In this document: piece after piece, positions 1 to 10,995 of the stretch
How positions within the stretch are numbered: the first letter of the stretch is position 1
How the letters are laid out: every line of letters begins with the position of its first letter
Assembly: GCF_000005505.3 (NCBI RefSeq)
Contig: NC_016134.3
Location: forward strand, 9,344,624-9,408,623
DNA length: 64,000 bases
Reading direction: 5' to 3'
Source: Brachypodium distachyon
Lineage: Eukaryota > Streptophyta > Magnoliopsida > Poales > Poaceae
Position numbers and translations under genes: made by a program
Notes under the pieces: model-generated
Told to the model about the DNA's origin: nothing
The model's database searches: none
Seen by the model: only the letters and a program-made list of their open reading frames with translations

Positions 1-528
1 TCATGTTATTCAAGGTGGACTTCTCACGGGGAGGATGGCATTGAAGTCGATGGCGGCATTGAGATGGAAAACATGGAGTCTGACAACCAGCCTGGTGAAG
101 AAGCATACCGTGGCCTGGATCCAGTACAAGACGTTCCAACCGGTAGGATGGTTGAAATGCTGGACGATCAGCATCTGCAGAATCAGTTGGATGACCCCGA
201 GGATGAGAGGGTGTCCCGTAAGTTCGAGAAGCTGAGGGAGGATGCCGAGACACCGTTATATGAAAATGCCGGCGTGGATAAGAGTGTACTAGAAGTAACG
301 CTCGAGCTTTTGCGTATAAAGGCAAAATACAACATCGTGGACTCGGGATTCACGGAGATTCTGAGTTACCTACGTACGGTACCTCCTCCGGGCAACAAGT
401 TGGCTAAGAGCACGTACGAGGCAAAGAAAGTTACATGCCCACTCGGGTTAGAGGTCATCAGATACTATGCTTGTCCGCTAGACTGCATCCTAGGGAAAAT
501 TGTGCGTCAGCATAATTTTAGGTCTTGA
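1..528 (+). pseudogene. CACTA (En/Spm) transposase fragment, enters from left edge
   Basis: An open frame runs from base 1 to a TGA/TAG-terminated end at 528, so the left part lies outside the window. It contains the N-terminal signature of plant Tnp2-type CACTA transposases: an acidic stretch, then L-x-E-D-A-E-T-P-L-Y, then LELLRIKAKY (about base 300), a G-N-K-L-x3-T-Y-E-A-K-K run, and CPLGLEVIRYYACPLDCIL (about 438-492). In intact elements the last motif is followed by a long catalytic region. Here the frame loses similarity right after D-C-I-L and stops, so this is a 3'-truncated coding relic. No CACTA terminal repeat is visible nearby. Confidence 0.8.
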
Positions 529-1250
529 TCTGTCCCTAGAGAAGCTAATAGAGTTGCTCATGACCTATCTAGAGTCGTTAGGGTTGACCACCGAGTGTTT
601 TGTTGGATGATTCTTCTAGTTTTACTTTTACTCGTTGACGATGTGTCTCTTGTTTAATCCTTAATAAAGCTAACCATGATGGTATTTTCCTATAAAAAAT
701 ATCTTGATCTGCCCTTTGCTCCTCGCTGTTTCATTCTGGAACAGCCAGAACACCATGTAATGTTGGCAAGCTGTTACTGCTCGAATTGATGAGGAGGCAA
801 GTAATTCTGATTTGCGAGAGTGGCTATTTCTGTTAATATTATTACATATTCCCTTGATATCAACGGAGATGGCAAGTCAACCCGGGAAAAATTGGCATAA
901 AAAGGAAATTCATAATCATATGAGCGGATTTGGTGGATCCTAAAATTCTAGCCCTTTTGTGATACTCGTAATAATTTGTTCAACTTGGTGAGTTTTGTGC
1001 TGTTAATTTGCATCCTGGTTCCTGGATCGATGCAGAGGGCCGGGGGGTTAATTTGAACTCTTTTTGTTGTCTCGATTGATGCGACTTAATTTGAGTCAAC
1101 AGAAACTTCCATTATCGGAAAAAAAAGATATATAGAGCAGGCAATAATTCTATTATTTCTCTCGATCAAGATCCATGAATTCCGTACAGCAGAAATACAT
1201 ATATCATCCTTTTTCTTGATGATTTGCAGACTGTCTGTATAGCTAGACGA
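529..1250. other. Non-coding stretch between CACTA relic and DEFL gene A
   Basis: AT-rich sequence with no frame resembling a known protein. It probably holds residual transposon sequence (529-700) and the 3' flank of the minus-strand DEFL gene A. Confidence 0.5.
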
Positions 1251-2952
1251 CTAAACGGCCATGGTTTGGACGTGACAGCAGCAGGCGTCGTATTTCGGGC
1301 CTGGCCTGCAGTATATCTGGAAGTTCTTGAAATTGTTCTTGGAGCAGAAATTCTCGCACGTCGTCGCATTGCACGGCACAATGTCATGGCAGTAATCCGC
1401 TGCATACAAAACTTAGACATCATCAGCAATCAAAATTTAATTCAAACGACCTAAAAACAGTAAGAGCAACTAAGAAAGAAATCATGCAAGCAACCACACT
1501 TCTTGGTGCAGTCTTTTCAGCGGACCACACATTTTGCTAATTTGTCCAAAAAACTACACTTCTTCAGACAGATTGTCTCACTTTCCCCCAAATCTGATGA
1601 TTAGGCATGGTTGACAGTTTTCCTGCCATGTGGAGCCCGCTGTCAGGTGCCACATAAGGCTTAACGTGACCCGACCCTATAACGGTTCTTCTCCTTCTTT
1701 CTCTCTGACCTGCAGGTCCCACTCAAGCCTTGCCCTCAGAAAAAAAAACTCAATCTCTTGTCTCCCTCGACGCCGGCAGCCAGGCCACGGGTCCTCCGCC
1801 CTCCCCTCGCTGCCCCCCCCCCCCCTTCCGCGCCTTCCCTTGTCTGCCCGCACAGTACTGGGAGCCGGTGGAGGAGGCCGAGTAGCAGCACGGCACGGTC
1901 GTCGGTGCCACCAAGCCCTACCGCATCGAGCTCGTCGGCGAGGGCGACGGTGGAGGAGTCGGCAGGGAGGTGCCCGGTGGAGGAGGTGGCGCGGGGGCAC
2001 GGGAAGCAGGGCAAAACGACGAGAAGCTCACAACGAACGCGAGGGCGCGCTCGGAAACCGCAGAGGAGGACCGCAGAGGGGAGCTCGTCGGCGACGGGCG
2101 GCGGCCGAGGTAGGTGGACGGCGCGGGGACGGCTCGGGGCGAGCGAGGCTTGGGGAAGAGCACCAAAGGGTTCTTCTTGTCCCCCCGGAGCTCACCAAGC
2201 CTGCGGTGGAGGTAGAGGACCACCGGACGAGGAGATCGCGTGGTGGCGGCTCGCAGCCGGAGCCGGGGAAGAAGATGTCGATGGCGACGATTCTTGGCGC
2301 TCGGGGACGATTTCTTCTGCTCGGAAGATCAACTCGACGAGGCGGAGCTTCTAGGCAACGTCTCGCGGCACGGGGAGGGCTACGGCCACGGCGGCGTGAG
2401 GCGACGCGCGCGCCGGCGCTCTGGATACAGAGGATGCCGCTCGCGTTCCGGCGAACAAAGACCACGCGTGGAGGAGGTCCGGTTTAGGACCTAATAGGCG
2501 CTCGAACACGTCGCCAAGGACGAGAGAAGGAGGCGCCCAGCCGTGGAGGTTGCAAGGCTGCTGAAGAAGAAGAAAAAGCAATCTGAGAGCTTGAGTGGGA
2601 CCCACAGGAGAGAGAAGGTTATCGGGTCGGGTCGGGTTAAGCCCGAGGTCGCCTGACATATGGGACCCACACATAAGAAAACATGTCAAAATGGTTAAAT
2701 CCTCTGATTTGGGTGGAGTGAGACAATCTGTCCGAAAAAGTGTGGTTTTCCGGACAAATTATCAAAATGTGTGGTCCGTTGAAAAGACGATTCCAAAAAC
2801 TGTGATTTCTTAAAATTTACTCGTATATTATTAGTAGTATTGTTGTTATTACCTTGAGCGTTGCATGATGATAGAACCATCATGGCCACAGCCAAGACTG
2901 CAAGAGCTGCAAGGAAGAGAGCCCTGATATCCTTGCTGATGACAAGCGCCAT
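1251..2952 (-). CDS. Defensin-like secreted cysteine-rich peptide A (two exons)
   Basis: Exon 1 is 2952-2853 (100 nt) and exon 2 is 1399-1251 (stop TAG), joined by a phase-1 GT-AG intron to give about 82 residues. Exon 1 encodes a start MALVISKD and a hydrophobic signal peptide (residues about 10-27) ending near S-S-C-N-A-Q. Exon 2 gives the mature peptide with cysteines spaced C-x5-C-x4-C-x3-C-x10-C-x8-CCC. The C-x3-C and C-x-C pairs are those expected of a cysteine-stabilised alpha-beta (defensin-like) fold. The same architecture occurs in genes B, C and D. Such peptides are secreted and usually act in antimicrobial defence or reproductive signalling; which applies here is unknown. The 1.45-kb intron holds a MULE, far longer than the 96-500 bp introns of its relatives. 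Expression is untested. Confidence 0.78.
1491..2809. mobile_element. Mutator-like element with long TIRs, GC-rich core (Pack-MULE-like)
   Basis: About 250-bp imperfect terminal inverted repeats match: left about 1491-1748, right about 2565-2809. Shared blocks include GGACCACACATTTTG, AGACAGATTGTCTCACT and a run of CCCGACCC before GGTCCCACTCAAGC. The core (about 1750-2560) is strongly GC-rich, unlike its AT-rich surroundings. It has several overlapping low-complexity frames but no recognisable transposase, so a non-autonomous element with captured genic DNA is most likely. I could not find a clean 9-bp target-site duplication. It sits wholly within the intron of DEFL gene A. Confidence 0.75.
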
Positions 2953-3068
2953 ATGATCGATCGAACAAGAAAATATAGAAAGAAATTAGTAATCCTTTGT
3001 TCTCTTGTATTGCCTGTGTACTCCTTATGTTTTCTACAGTTGCATAGTCCAAATTACTTGGCCCTTGT

Positions 3069-3077
3069 TATATATAG
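3069..3077 (-). promoter_or_regulatory. TATA box of DEFL gene A
   Basis: On the minus strand this reads CCTCTATATATAAC, about 120 bases upstream of the start codon at 2952. The CCTCTAT context recurs ahead of genes B, C and D. Confidence 0.6.
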
Positions 3078-3373
3078 AGGCCAGCCGGAAAGGGGGCAAT
3101 TCAAGCCTGCTAAACAACGATTAATTCCCTGCCGTAGTTTCAGCCTTGCATATTGGCCCCAATTTCGAAACGCCTCCCATGCAGCCAAATCTTCCTTCTT
3201 AGACTCTGCAAATCTTGATTAATTGTTACAGTACTAACTTTAGACCCTGCATATCGATCGATCTTATCCTTGGATGTCATTTATTACCTGCTTGTTTTAG
3301 GGAAATTTTATTGCTGCCAATTAAACTGAAAATTTCCATGTGTTGGCCGGCCGGCCCAGCCCACATATATTTG

Positions 3374-3455
3374 GGCTTCAGTGGGCTTTGCAAAAAAAAG
3401 CTGGGCTTAGTTATGGCCTCTTTGTCCCTTTTTTTTTGCAAAGCCCACTGAAGCC
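3374..3455. repeat. 27-bp near-perfect inverted repeat (hairpin)
   Basis: Left arm 3374-3400 (GGCTTCAGTGGGCTTTGC then an A-run) is mirrored by 3429-3455, with a 28-base loop. It could be the remains of a small foldback transposon. Confidence 0.7.
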
Positions 3456-4032
3456 AATTATATCTCCTCTTAAAACAATATCAAATTATATCGTTAATTC
3501 AAAGTAAAGCATCTGGCCGTTAATTCGGCCAATCAGAGAACCATGCCTGTTAGATCCTAATAATGATCTTCGTCCACTTTAGTTTAACAAAAATATCCAC
3601 TTGTGACCTTTCTAACTCCCAAACTATTTCTCCTCCAAATCTATCAACAAGATTGCATAAGTCCTCCCCCACGTACAATGACCGTGATGGAGATTTGGTT
3701 TATCGAGGACCATCGGTGTTTATGCATGTTGCATTTCTATCATTCTATTGTACTTAATTTATTTCATAGATTAATATATAAAGCCAAATCGTTGTTAAAT
3801 TAGCATATAAGAGCATGGAGAAAATACGTTAGTATATGAAGAAAAGAATAATGATAAGGCCTGATTCTGGATTTTATTTAAATAAAATTTAGAAATTTCG
3901 TTAAACATGAAAATTCACTGTGCTTCATAGTAAACAAAAAGGTCCGGAGGTTATTGCCAAGAAGAGGAGGGTACGACACTTCTAGACACCAGCCAATTCC
4001 ACCTAGTGCATCAAAACACAAACAAATTAGTG
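3456..4032. other. Intergenic, nothing recognised
   Basis: AT-rich sequence with only short frames and no similarity I recognise. Confidence 0.4.
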
Positions 4033-4155
4033 TACTCCCTCCGTCCAACAAAAGATCTCTCAAATTTGTCAAAATTTGGATGTATTAATATATGACTCAG
4101 TGTATAGATGCATTCAAATTTAGTGTTGAGACATCCTTTGTTGGACAGAAGAATA
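4033..4155. mobile_element. Stowaway-type MITE
   Basis: Flanking TA dinucleotides, a left end ctccctccgtccaacaaaag, and an inverted right end ending tttgttggacag. The right terminus is worn. The same family recurs at 62856-62983. Confidence 0.85.
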
Positions 4156-4494
4156 CCATATTTCTCCTAAAAAGAGAACGATAGCAATACAACACAAAAT
4201 AAATCAGTAAATGAGGTTGTATATATCACTTTAGTCTCTAGATATTGATGCCAACTACTCTACTAATGGATAGAGAGCTCATGCCAAGAAATAAAGCAAC
4301 AAATGCTGATATCATTATGATTGAAATAAAATATACAAAAATATGGCTATACATACGCATGAAATCTGAGATATCATTTTGTTTGTTTGCATTAAAGACC
4401 ACATCAAATCTTAGCATCAAAGCATCAATGGAGCAGACTGAAGATTAATGCAAAAAAATTAATTCATCAAAGCATAAGATTCGACGTCAACCTC

Positions 4495-4502
4495 TATAAA
4501 AA
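4495..4502 (+). promoter_or_regulatory. TATA box of DEFL gene B
   Basis: CCTCTATAAAAACACC lies 76-83 bases upstream of the start codon at 4578, a normal distance for a plant gene with a short 5' UTR. Confidence 0.65.
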
Positions 4503-4577
4503 CACCAGCATAGACCAGAGAATATCGTCGTACCAGAAGTACACGACGAGAACACAAGTTATCTCGTCCTCATCAAG

Positions 4578-5068
4578 ATGTTACTCATCAAGAACAATGC
4601 GACAGGGATAACTGTGGTTTCTGTGGCTCTGATGATCATGTTTTCCATCTACGCATCATCGACATCCTGCTATGCGCGTACTAGTAATAACATCTCTCAG
4701 TAATTTGTTTATGTGTTCCCATACTTCATAATCCTCACATGAGTTATTTGTGTCCGCCTTTCACAATAAATATACCTGTTTTGTCAAAAAAAAATGTTGT
4801 AGCAAAAAAATACCTGTGTTTTCCAAAAAAAAAGGTTTGCATTCCTTTTTTTCCCTGGCTACATATATCAATCTTCTCATACATGTTGGGTTTTACATGG
4901 ATCATTATAGGTGATGATGAAGTGAATGTCCAGAGGTACTGCTTTCCTTTGGATAGGTGCAATGACAACTATTGCAAGATCGCGTGCAGATACGGCAAAC
5001 AACTCCCTTCATTTGGAGCCTACTGCAAGACTGGTCCAGATGACAAGCTTGAGTGCTGCTGCGGCTAG
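4578..5068 (+). CDS. Defensin-like secreted cysteine-rich peptide B (two exons)
   Basis: Exon 1 is 4578-4677 (100 nt, the same length as in gene A) and exon 2 is 4911-5068 (stop TAG), joined by a phase-1 GT-AG intron of 233 bp, giving about 85 residues. Exon 1 encodes MLLIKNNAT, a hydrophobic signal (residues about 11-25) and S-T-S-C-Y-A. The mature part carries C-x5-C-x4-C-x3-C-x12-C-x9-CCC and ends two codons after the cysteine triplet. It is the only plus-strand member of the local DEFL cluster. A good TATA box lies just upstream. Predicted role: an apoplastic defensin-like peptide; its target is unknown. Confidence 0.82.
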
Positions 5069-5888
5069 TATAATGCATATGCTTCTCGTCGAGCAATAAT
5101 TTTACTACAGTGTCGTGCATATGTAGTATTGGTAACCAAAATTTATATGAATAAACCACTTGTGATGTGGATTTGGTGAATGTGGTTCTGTGGGAAAATA
5201 TTGTCTGCCCACATGTCTAAATTAGCCACATGGAGGATGGTAATTAGCGACACACATACATACACGCTGATATATCTTGTGATCGCAAAATCTAACACGC
5301 AACAGTTCACTCCCTAGTTTAATGGTGTGAACGGCTACGTCGAACTGTATAAGGAGAAAGAGGGCGGAAAGAGGACGTGGGAGGTGGAACAAAAGGGAGA
5401 GGTTTAATAGGACGGCGTGCGGGAACAGCATTACGGCGGCGGCAGTCTCAGCGATGGGTGCGCGAGAGAGACGAGAGAGTAAATGCGGTGCTTCCCCCGG
5501 CCTCCTCGCCATGGCCTAGGCCTTCTAAGAAGAAGCTGCGCGCGCTGACAAAGCTGCGCCCGCGGTGCCTCCCGCAGCGAATTCGCCCACGGCAGCGCTG
5601 ACACGAGTCACTTGCCTTCGCTCCGGCAAGCCAGTGTTTGCCTTTGGTGCAACGGAGCTAGCGCCGAGGAGGTAGTCCAGGAAGCTGAGGCTGCACTCAG
5701 GCTCGCAGAAGACACGCATCCCACCATTGATATCTTCAGTTCTCATATATATGTATCCATCCTGCCAAGCTCAAGTTGTAGGTCTCGTGGAACAAGAGAG
5801 GTACGCATGCATTAGTTAATTCCACAATTGGGTGTATGTAGCATATACTATGTAGTATACATGTAGTATGTAGAATTAATGTAGAACA
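5069..5888. other. Intergenic with a GC-rich patch (about 5380-5720)
   Basis: The GC-rich patch contains short frames on both strands (for example minus 5746-5525, with a C-E-P-E-C motif). None resembles a family I know, and the base composition suggests captured or relic 5' genic sequence rather than an active gene. Confidence 0.4.
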
Positions 5889-6134
5889 TACCCCCTCCAT
5901 TTCACAAAGGTTGGCATATTTTGATTCGTTAAGACAAGACTTTGATCAAGAATTACTTTATTAATATGTAACTTTTATGATATGAAATCATGATCATTAC
6001 AAGAACTTTTAAAGACGAATCTACTGATATAAATTTCATGTATGAAAAAACACATATTGATATAGTTATCATTGCTCAAAGCTTTGTCTTAACGACACAA
6101 AATACGCCAACCTTTGTGAAATGGAGGGGTGGTA
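5889..6134. mobile_element. Stowaway-type MITE, about 245 bp
   Basis: TA-flanked, with inverted ends: left ccccctccatttcacaaagg, and the right end complementary to it (cctttgtgaaatggaggggt). Sub-terminal sequence (GACAAGACTTTGA / GCTTTGTCTTAACGA) is also inverted. Confidence 0.88.
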
Positions 6135-6974
6135 TATATTTTACTTTTTAGGTAGAATATGCAGATTTTTAACATGCTCTATTATACGTACACAAATGAA
6201 AGTATTTCTAAAACATAGTAAAAACTATGTTCCGGGTTGCAATTTTTTCATGTAGTTCATTTTGAAATATCTTATAAATGGTATATTTCAAACAGGTGGG
6301 ACCCATCGGTCAGGAATCCAGACCAATGAGCTTAAACCTGTGTTTTGGGCCACTTGAGGCCATTAGACCGAAAACGTGTGCTTCTGCGGGAAAATTAACT
6401 GCCCGAAAAGAAAGTTTCTATTAGATAATGATGCATGCATATATATGTGACCTTGCCTCATGTTCCTGGGACACACACTGTCCAGCTACACAGCTAGGCA
6501 ATACTACACAACACAATACTCCTCTCATGTTTTCTAGAAACCGCCACTGTTGACCTCCCTTTTAGTGACGGTTGATGTCGGAGAAAACCTAGATACTATC
6601 TGAGTCCACCCTCTAGTCATGGTTTTTCTGAAACAACCGCCCCTAGTGACCCCCACCCCTCCCCAGGGACGGCTCTAGATTTCAAAAACGCCACTGGAGG
6701 CTCCTGCAAATTGTAAAATTCTCATAAAAATTTAGAAATCTTTTTGTAAATTCTTCATTTTTAATGCTAACATCGTGGAGCAATAATATCAATGATTTAA
6801 GGGGGGAAGTAATTTTTTTTTAAATTTCATTCATAAATGATCACTATCTTGGTTCCAAATAATTCAATTGGAACCATGCATACCAATCATGATCACGGTA
6901 GTGAATTAGTACGGCCGCACATACGAGTACCTAAAGAAAGGTATCCTAAAGAAATGACCTTTGTTTTATGTACA
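6135..6974. other. Intergenic with transposon-like sub-terminal motifs
   Basis: Around 6530-6680 there are several short GAAACCGCCACT / GTGACGGTT / CAACCGCCCCTAGTGAC motifs of the kind found in the sub-terminal repeats of grass CACTA elements. No coding region is seen. It is probably a CACTA end relic. Confidence 0.4.
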
Positions 6975-8170
6975 TAGAGTGTGTTTCTCCTCCATGTGTC
7001 CAAACCGTGCCGCACTGGAGACCATGCTCATGACCGAGCAAGAAGAGCAGGATCAGATATAGAAAAGAGCAATTACCGGTGTTTGACTCATGACCAAGTT
7101 CAACCAACCACCGGATATCTTCAAAAGTTGTGCATTAGAGGGCACGGAGGCCCTCTATGTCCAACCTGGCTGGGTGGTGAGCTTGTTGTAAAAGGTCTAC
7201 AATCTATTCATCTGTCAGGTGTTTCTTGGGAAGTTTTTCCTTAATTTCGAAAGTGTGATCTTCGTGAAGTAAAATTGGAGAATATTGCCAATATGAAGGA
7301 CTTTGTTATAGAACAAAGCTTTTGTAGGTGAATAAGATTTACAATTGCACTCATTTGGTTTAGTAATTTCTCTAACAATCGGTATCACAGGCTGCTCATA
7401 TGTTCCCTATTTTGCAGGTTAATAAGGCTTAGACTCACTTGGGAAGTTTAGAAAAATGGGTAACAGCAGGGGATGCTCGTCATCTTTTCCCTGTTTTGCA
7501 ACTACTGGTTATCCAAGGTTACCCCAAACTATTGGAGTTTCCATTTGCAAACCAATTCTTTACCCTCCTGAACAAGACTGGAATATGGACCGGTTTCCCA
7601 AACTGAAAGAGTTTAAGATAGAGAACTGTCCAGAATTCTTGTTAATTGCTCCTATCCCATGGACCGAAACTCTACATCAAGTGAACATAAGCGATGTGAA
7701 GCTACTAGAGAGTTTGTGTTACTCAGTAACATCCTATAGCGTTCAATTGCAAATTGTTGGGACGGATGATCTGCACAGCTTAGACCACGTGTTATCATTT
7801 AATAACCTGACAAAGGTTGAGGAGCTTACACTCAAGAAGTTCCCACCTCTGGAGTTGAAGCACCTTCCTGATGCTAACGTCATTGAAGAAATTGATTGTA
7901 GAGAGTTCAGATGCTCTTGTTGGCCCATTGGGAGGTCACGGTGTGGTGGAATTGCAGCTCCCTGTGAGGATCTTGTGGTCCATAAATTACATTGCGCTAG
8001 TGGGAAAGAATTGACGAAACTCCTCATTCACCTCCCAAGGCTCTCCAAACTGGTAATCTCCTCCATGTATCCAAACCGTGTCGCACTGGAGACCATGGTC
8101 ATGCCCCCCCCCTCCGCGCATCTAACTATTTGTTTGCAAGGAGTAATTACTGGTGTTTGACTCATGACCG
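6975..8170 (+). pseudogene. NLR C-terminal leucine-rich-repeat relic
   Basis: Successive frames encode the end of a monocot CC-NB-LRR protein. Visible pieces are YLQKLCIRGHGGPLCPTWLGG with G-L-Q-S-I-H-L-S-G-V-S-W-E (about 7110-7240), L-E-N-I-A-N-M-K-D-F-V-I-E-Q (about 7270-7320), E-K-W-V-T-A-G-D-A-R-H-L-F-P-V-L-Q-L (about 7450-7505), and a 234-codon frame ending at 8160 with F-P-K-L-K-E-F-K-I-E-N-C-P-E-F and further LRRs. Frame changes and stops separate the pieces, so it is a pseudogene. The NB-ARC that should precede it is absent here; related pieces lie at 8940-9351. Confidence 0.82.
6985..8170 (+). repeat. Direct repeat pair inside the NLR relic (6985-7095 and 8057-8170)
   Basis: Both blocks contain tccatgt(g/a)tccaaaccgtg, cgcactggagaccatg, catgaccgagcaagaagag and ggtgtttgactcatgac. 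The second copy carries a C-run insertion. This implies a local duplication after or during decay of the gene. Confidence 0.7.
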
Positions 8171-8219
8171 AGCAAGAAGAGGTACCACCGTAGGTGTTAC
8201 ACGCTCAAAGGGATTTAAC

Positions 8220-8900
8220 CACTAGCATAGATCCTTGTGCAAACTTAGACGGCACTGCCATAATGTCCAAGAACCTGCACACTCTAAGACATGGGAACGT
8301 ACCTCAATTCGGTCGGATTTCCGAACTCTTTCAATTCTTCTTTGAGAAAAAATAGACCACCTCCGGTGTGCTTAGCTCTCATGTGGACACTAGGTTCCCT
8401 AACCCGCCTGACATCTTTGTGTGACTATCAACACAGCCGTATCAATTGTCTTAGCCGAAAGAAATTAACTCGATGATAATTCTTATAAACATGTATTCTC
8501 AGTTTCTGTAAAACCCGTAACTTCCCTATTCCCATGGGAAGTTCCCTCGCGTTGGTTCTATTTAATCCTAGGTACCTCGGGTCTAGTAAACTCACGAGAT
8601 GCAGATTAATCTTATTTTGTCTTCCAGAATCAAAGAGATCACAACCTTCTAAATCCAATACCCGTAAATCTTGAATCTGTGAAAGGGGCGGCATAAGACT
8701 GCTAGTACGATTAAAGAGGCAAACGGATCTCACTTGTGACATGCATGTTGTACGAAGCTACGGGGTGATGAGCTCTACCACGATAGTGTCTTATTAAACA
8801 CCAAGATTGTTGTTTATTCGTCATGCCAGAATTTTCATAGCACGTGGAAGATGAGAAACGAAGAAGTTTATAGCTTGAGCATCCCATGCTTGAGAGCAAG
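8220..8900 (-). pseudogene. NLR N-terminal LRR relic, inverted
   Basis: The minus-strand frame 8742-8428 reads MSQVRSVCLF, then L-x-D-L-R-V-L-D-L-E-G-C-D-L, R-Y-L-G-L-N-R-T, E-L-P-M-G-I-G-K-L-R-V-L-Q-K-L: the classic start of the LRR domain in grass NLRs. Further down (about 8340-8290) a KEFGNPTELRYV stretch appears in another frame. A stop precedes the Met in frame, and frames shift downstream. It lies opposite in strand to the flanking NLR relics. Confidence 0.8.
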
Positions 8901-8939
8901 GTGGGAGGCAGGGAAGCTTTTAGTAATGACATATTTAAA

Positions 8940-9351
8940 GAATGGAAACTCTATCTGACAGAGACTGACAAAGGATCTATTATAAAAGAATATTTTGTAG
9001 TATTCACTTTGTCCTCATGAGCACCAACAAGTGAAGACATGAAGAGGAATCATTAATTTAGCTATTGGAACCTACTCTCTCGTTTGAAGGCTTGTTGATT
9101 GTATAAGTGTTTCTTTTTCAAAGGACTAAGATTGAGAAAGAAAGATTGAGCTGGAGGTGGATAGCCAAAGGTTTTATCCACATGAGAAAAAAAAAGCGAG
9201 CCTATTCTTGAGAGTTGCTTCAATGAACTTGTATACAGAAGCACGATCCAACTAGTAGACATGGACTACAACGAAAAGACCCCATGTGGAAGTTGTTGCC
9301 GTGTGCATATATGGCATGGTTATTTATCCCATATGTTCATTGTCACGTGAT
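8940..9351 (+). pseudogene. NLR ARC2 / winged-helix relic
   Basis: Frames on the plus strand show L-S-R-L-K-A-C (about 9072), W-R-W-I-A-K-G-F-I-H (about 9153-9180), then an 82-base run F-N-E-L-V-Y-R-S-T-I-Q-L-V-D-M-D-Y-N with C-R-V-H (about 9214-9310). These correspond in order to the L-x-S-H-L-K-x-C, R-W-I-A-E-G-F and Y-F-x-E-L-x-N-R-S…C-R-V-H-D motifs at the end of NB-ARC. Stops and frame changes separate them. It ends just where a Stowaway MITE begins. Confidence 0.78.
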
Positions 9352-9362
9352 GAAAAATCTGT

Positions 9363-9477
9363 TACTCCCTCCGATCCGTATTAATTGTCTCAAATTTGCC
9401 CAAATATAGATGTATCTATGATTAAAAAGCGTAGATACATGTAATATTTTGACAATTAATATGAATCGGAGGGAGTA
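9363..9477. mobile_element. Stowaway-type MITE, about 111 bp
   Basis: TA-flanked; left ctccctccgatccgtattaa, right end complementary (ttaatatgaatcggagggag). The TATCTA…TAGATACATGTAATATTTTGAC core is shared with copies at 56957 and 60825. Confidence 0.92.
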
Positions 9478-10551
9478 CTATATCGGCCCATTGGATGGAA
9501 ATGGGAGAATAATACATGATTCACAAAAAGGTTCGTAGCTAGGCTTTAGCTCTCCAAAGCACTAGCACGCCAGAGATTAACACCCCTTGGTTTGGTACCA
9601 TGAGCAGGTCACAAGTGATGTCTTTTTCCCCTTTTCAGACTGATATTAATCGATGCTGCCTCTTTTTTTTTTGCGGGTATCTGATGTTGCCTCTTTATTG
9701 CTTTTATTTTACGACAACTTTTGAAGGTTGTGATCTTAAAGGAAGACTGTCTAAGATTATATTATGACCTTGGGAGCTTATTTTGCCTGAGGCGCCTAGG
9801 ACTAAAAAGAACACAAAGTTGGTGAACTTCACACGGAAATAAGCAAGAGTAACAGTTTTTGCAAACACAGGAGCAAGCAACATGTTCGATCTCCTCATGC
9901 ATGCTTTGCTCGATCAAAATATCCTTTATAATAGATAGATTAATTGTCAGGCCATTTAATTAGTGCATATATAATTAATCTTTTTTTACCAAAATATATT
10001 ATTAATCTGCCAACTTGTTTTTCTTTAATATTGTCAGGTTAATTATGTAGAGCAAAAATACACAAAGACGAGGAGAGATGTCTATATCAACGAAATGCTA
10101 GAGAGGAGAGTATATATACTCCCATTTGGTAGATTGGTTGGACAGAATGGAATGGGCGCCCGTAGATGGGTTGAACCGAATTGAATAGAAATGGACGCTT
10201 GGAATGGAATAAACCGAGTTCTTGGGCCTGGAGAATCATCTAAGGGGCATTTCCTTCTTATTGGGCCTCGACGGACCGAACTGCCACGTCAGGTGCCATG
10301 TCGGTGCCTCGTCAACTACGGATATATACCTTGTCATCACAACTTATTCCACATAGGATGATGACATGGCATCCACGTCACACTTGTTGACATGTACACA
10401 CGACAACTCACTCTGTATATCTTGCTGGGAACGAAGTTCAGAGAGTTCTATATTGTAGGCATAACATTACACACTCCGCATGCATACATCTTCTTATAAT
10501 TTATCAACTAATTAATCAAGATCTACATATCGATCCTTAATTTGATCATAT
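9478..10551. other. Intergenic, nothing recognised
   Basis: No coding frame with known similarity. The segment about 10130-10230 (gaatggaatgggcgcc…) is low in complexity and may be a worn MITE. Confidence 0.4.
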
Positions 10552-10914
10552 TTAGGCTGGAGCAGCAACGTCACGGAGTCTGTGCTTGCGTTTGCAGCAA
10601 CACTGGCTGCTGCGGGGTTCCATAAGCTTGCAGTGTGCCACCCATCCATCACCGCAGTTCTGCTGGCACAGGCTCATGTCACATTGCGGGATGGGCAACG
10701 GGATGAAGCAATGTTCTAATAAAATGAACGAATAAATATGATCAATATATCATGATGATTAAAGTTGGCTATATATATATAGAGAGAGAGGGAATCAAGC
10801 TGTATATGTACCGTCAGATTCTCCATCACATGATGAGAGGAGGGAACTAGCCGTCATCACAAGGGCCAGAAAGAAGCACAGGGCAGTCTTCTTCTTCCTC
10901 TGGAAGATCGCCAT
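10552..10914 (-). CDS. Defensin-like secreted cysteine-rich peptide C (two exons)
   Basis: Exon 1 is 10914-10812 (103 nt), exon 2 is 10715-10552 (stop TAA), with a 96-bp phase-1 intron, giving about 88 residues. Exon 1 encodes MAIFQRKKK, a hydrophobic core (A-L-C-F-F-L-A-L-V) and S-S-L-L-S-S-C-D-G, a signal peptide. Exon 2 carries C-x8-C-x4-C-x3-C-x7-C-x9-CCC followed by a basic K-R-K-H-R tail. It starts with C-F-I-P-L-P-I-x-Q-C, nearly identical to gene D about 2 kb away, so C and D look like a tandem pair. Predicted secreted defensin-like peptide; biological target unknown. Confidence 0.85.
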
Positions 10915-10995
10915 GAGCTAGCTAGCAAGGACCTTTCCCTTTCTATGATCACTACTCTTTTGTGATGTGATGTGATGTTTCAATGGTGGCAGGTG

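Noticed and set aside
1630..2494. Long overlapping frames of up to 285 codons on both strands
   Set aside because: They lie in the GC-rich core of a MULE, are Arg/Pro/Gly-rich in every frame and match no family; stop codons are simply rare at this base composition.
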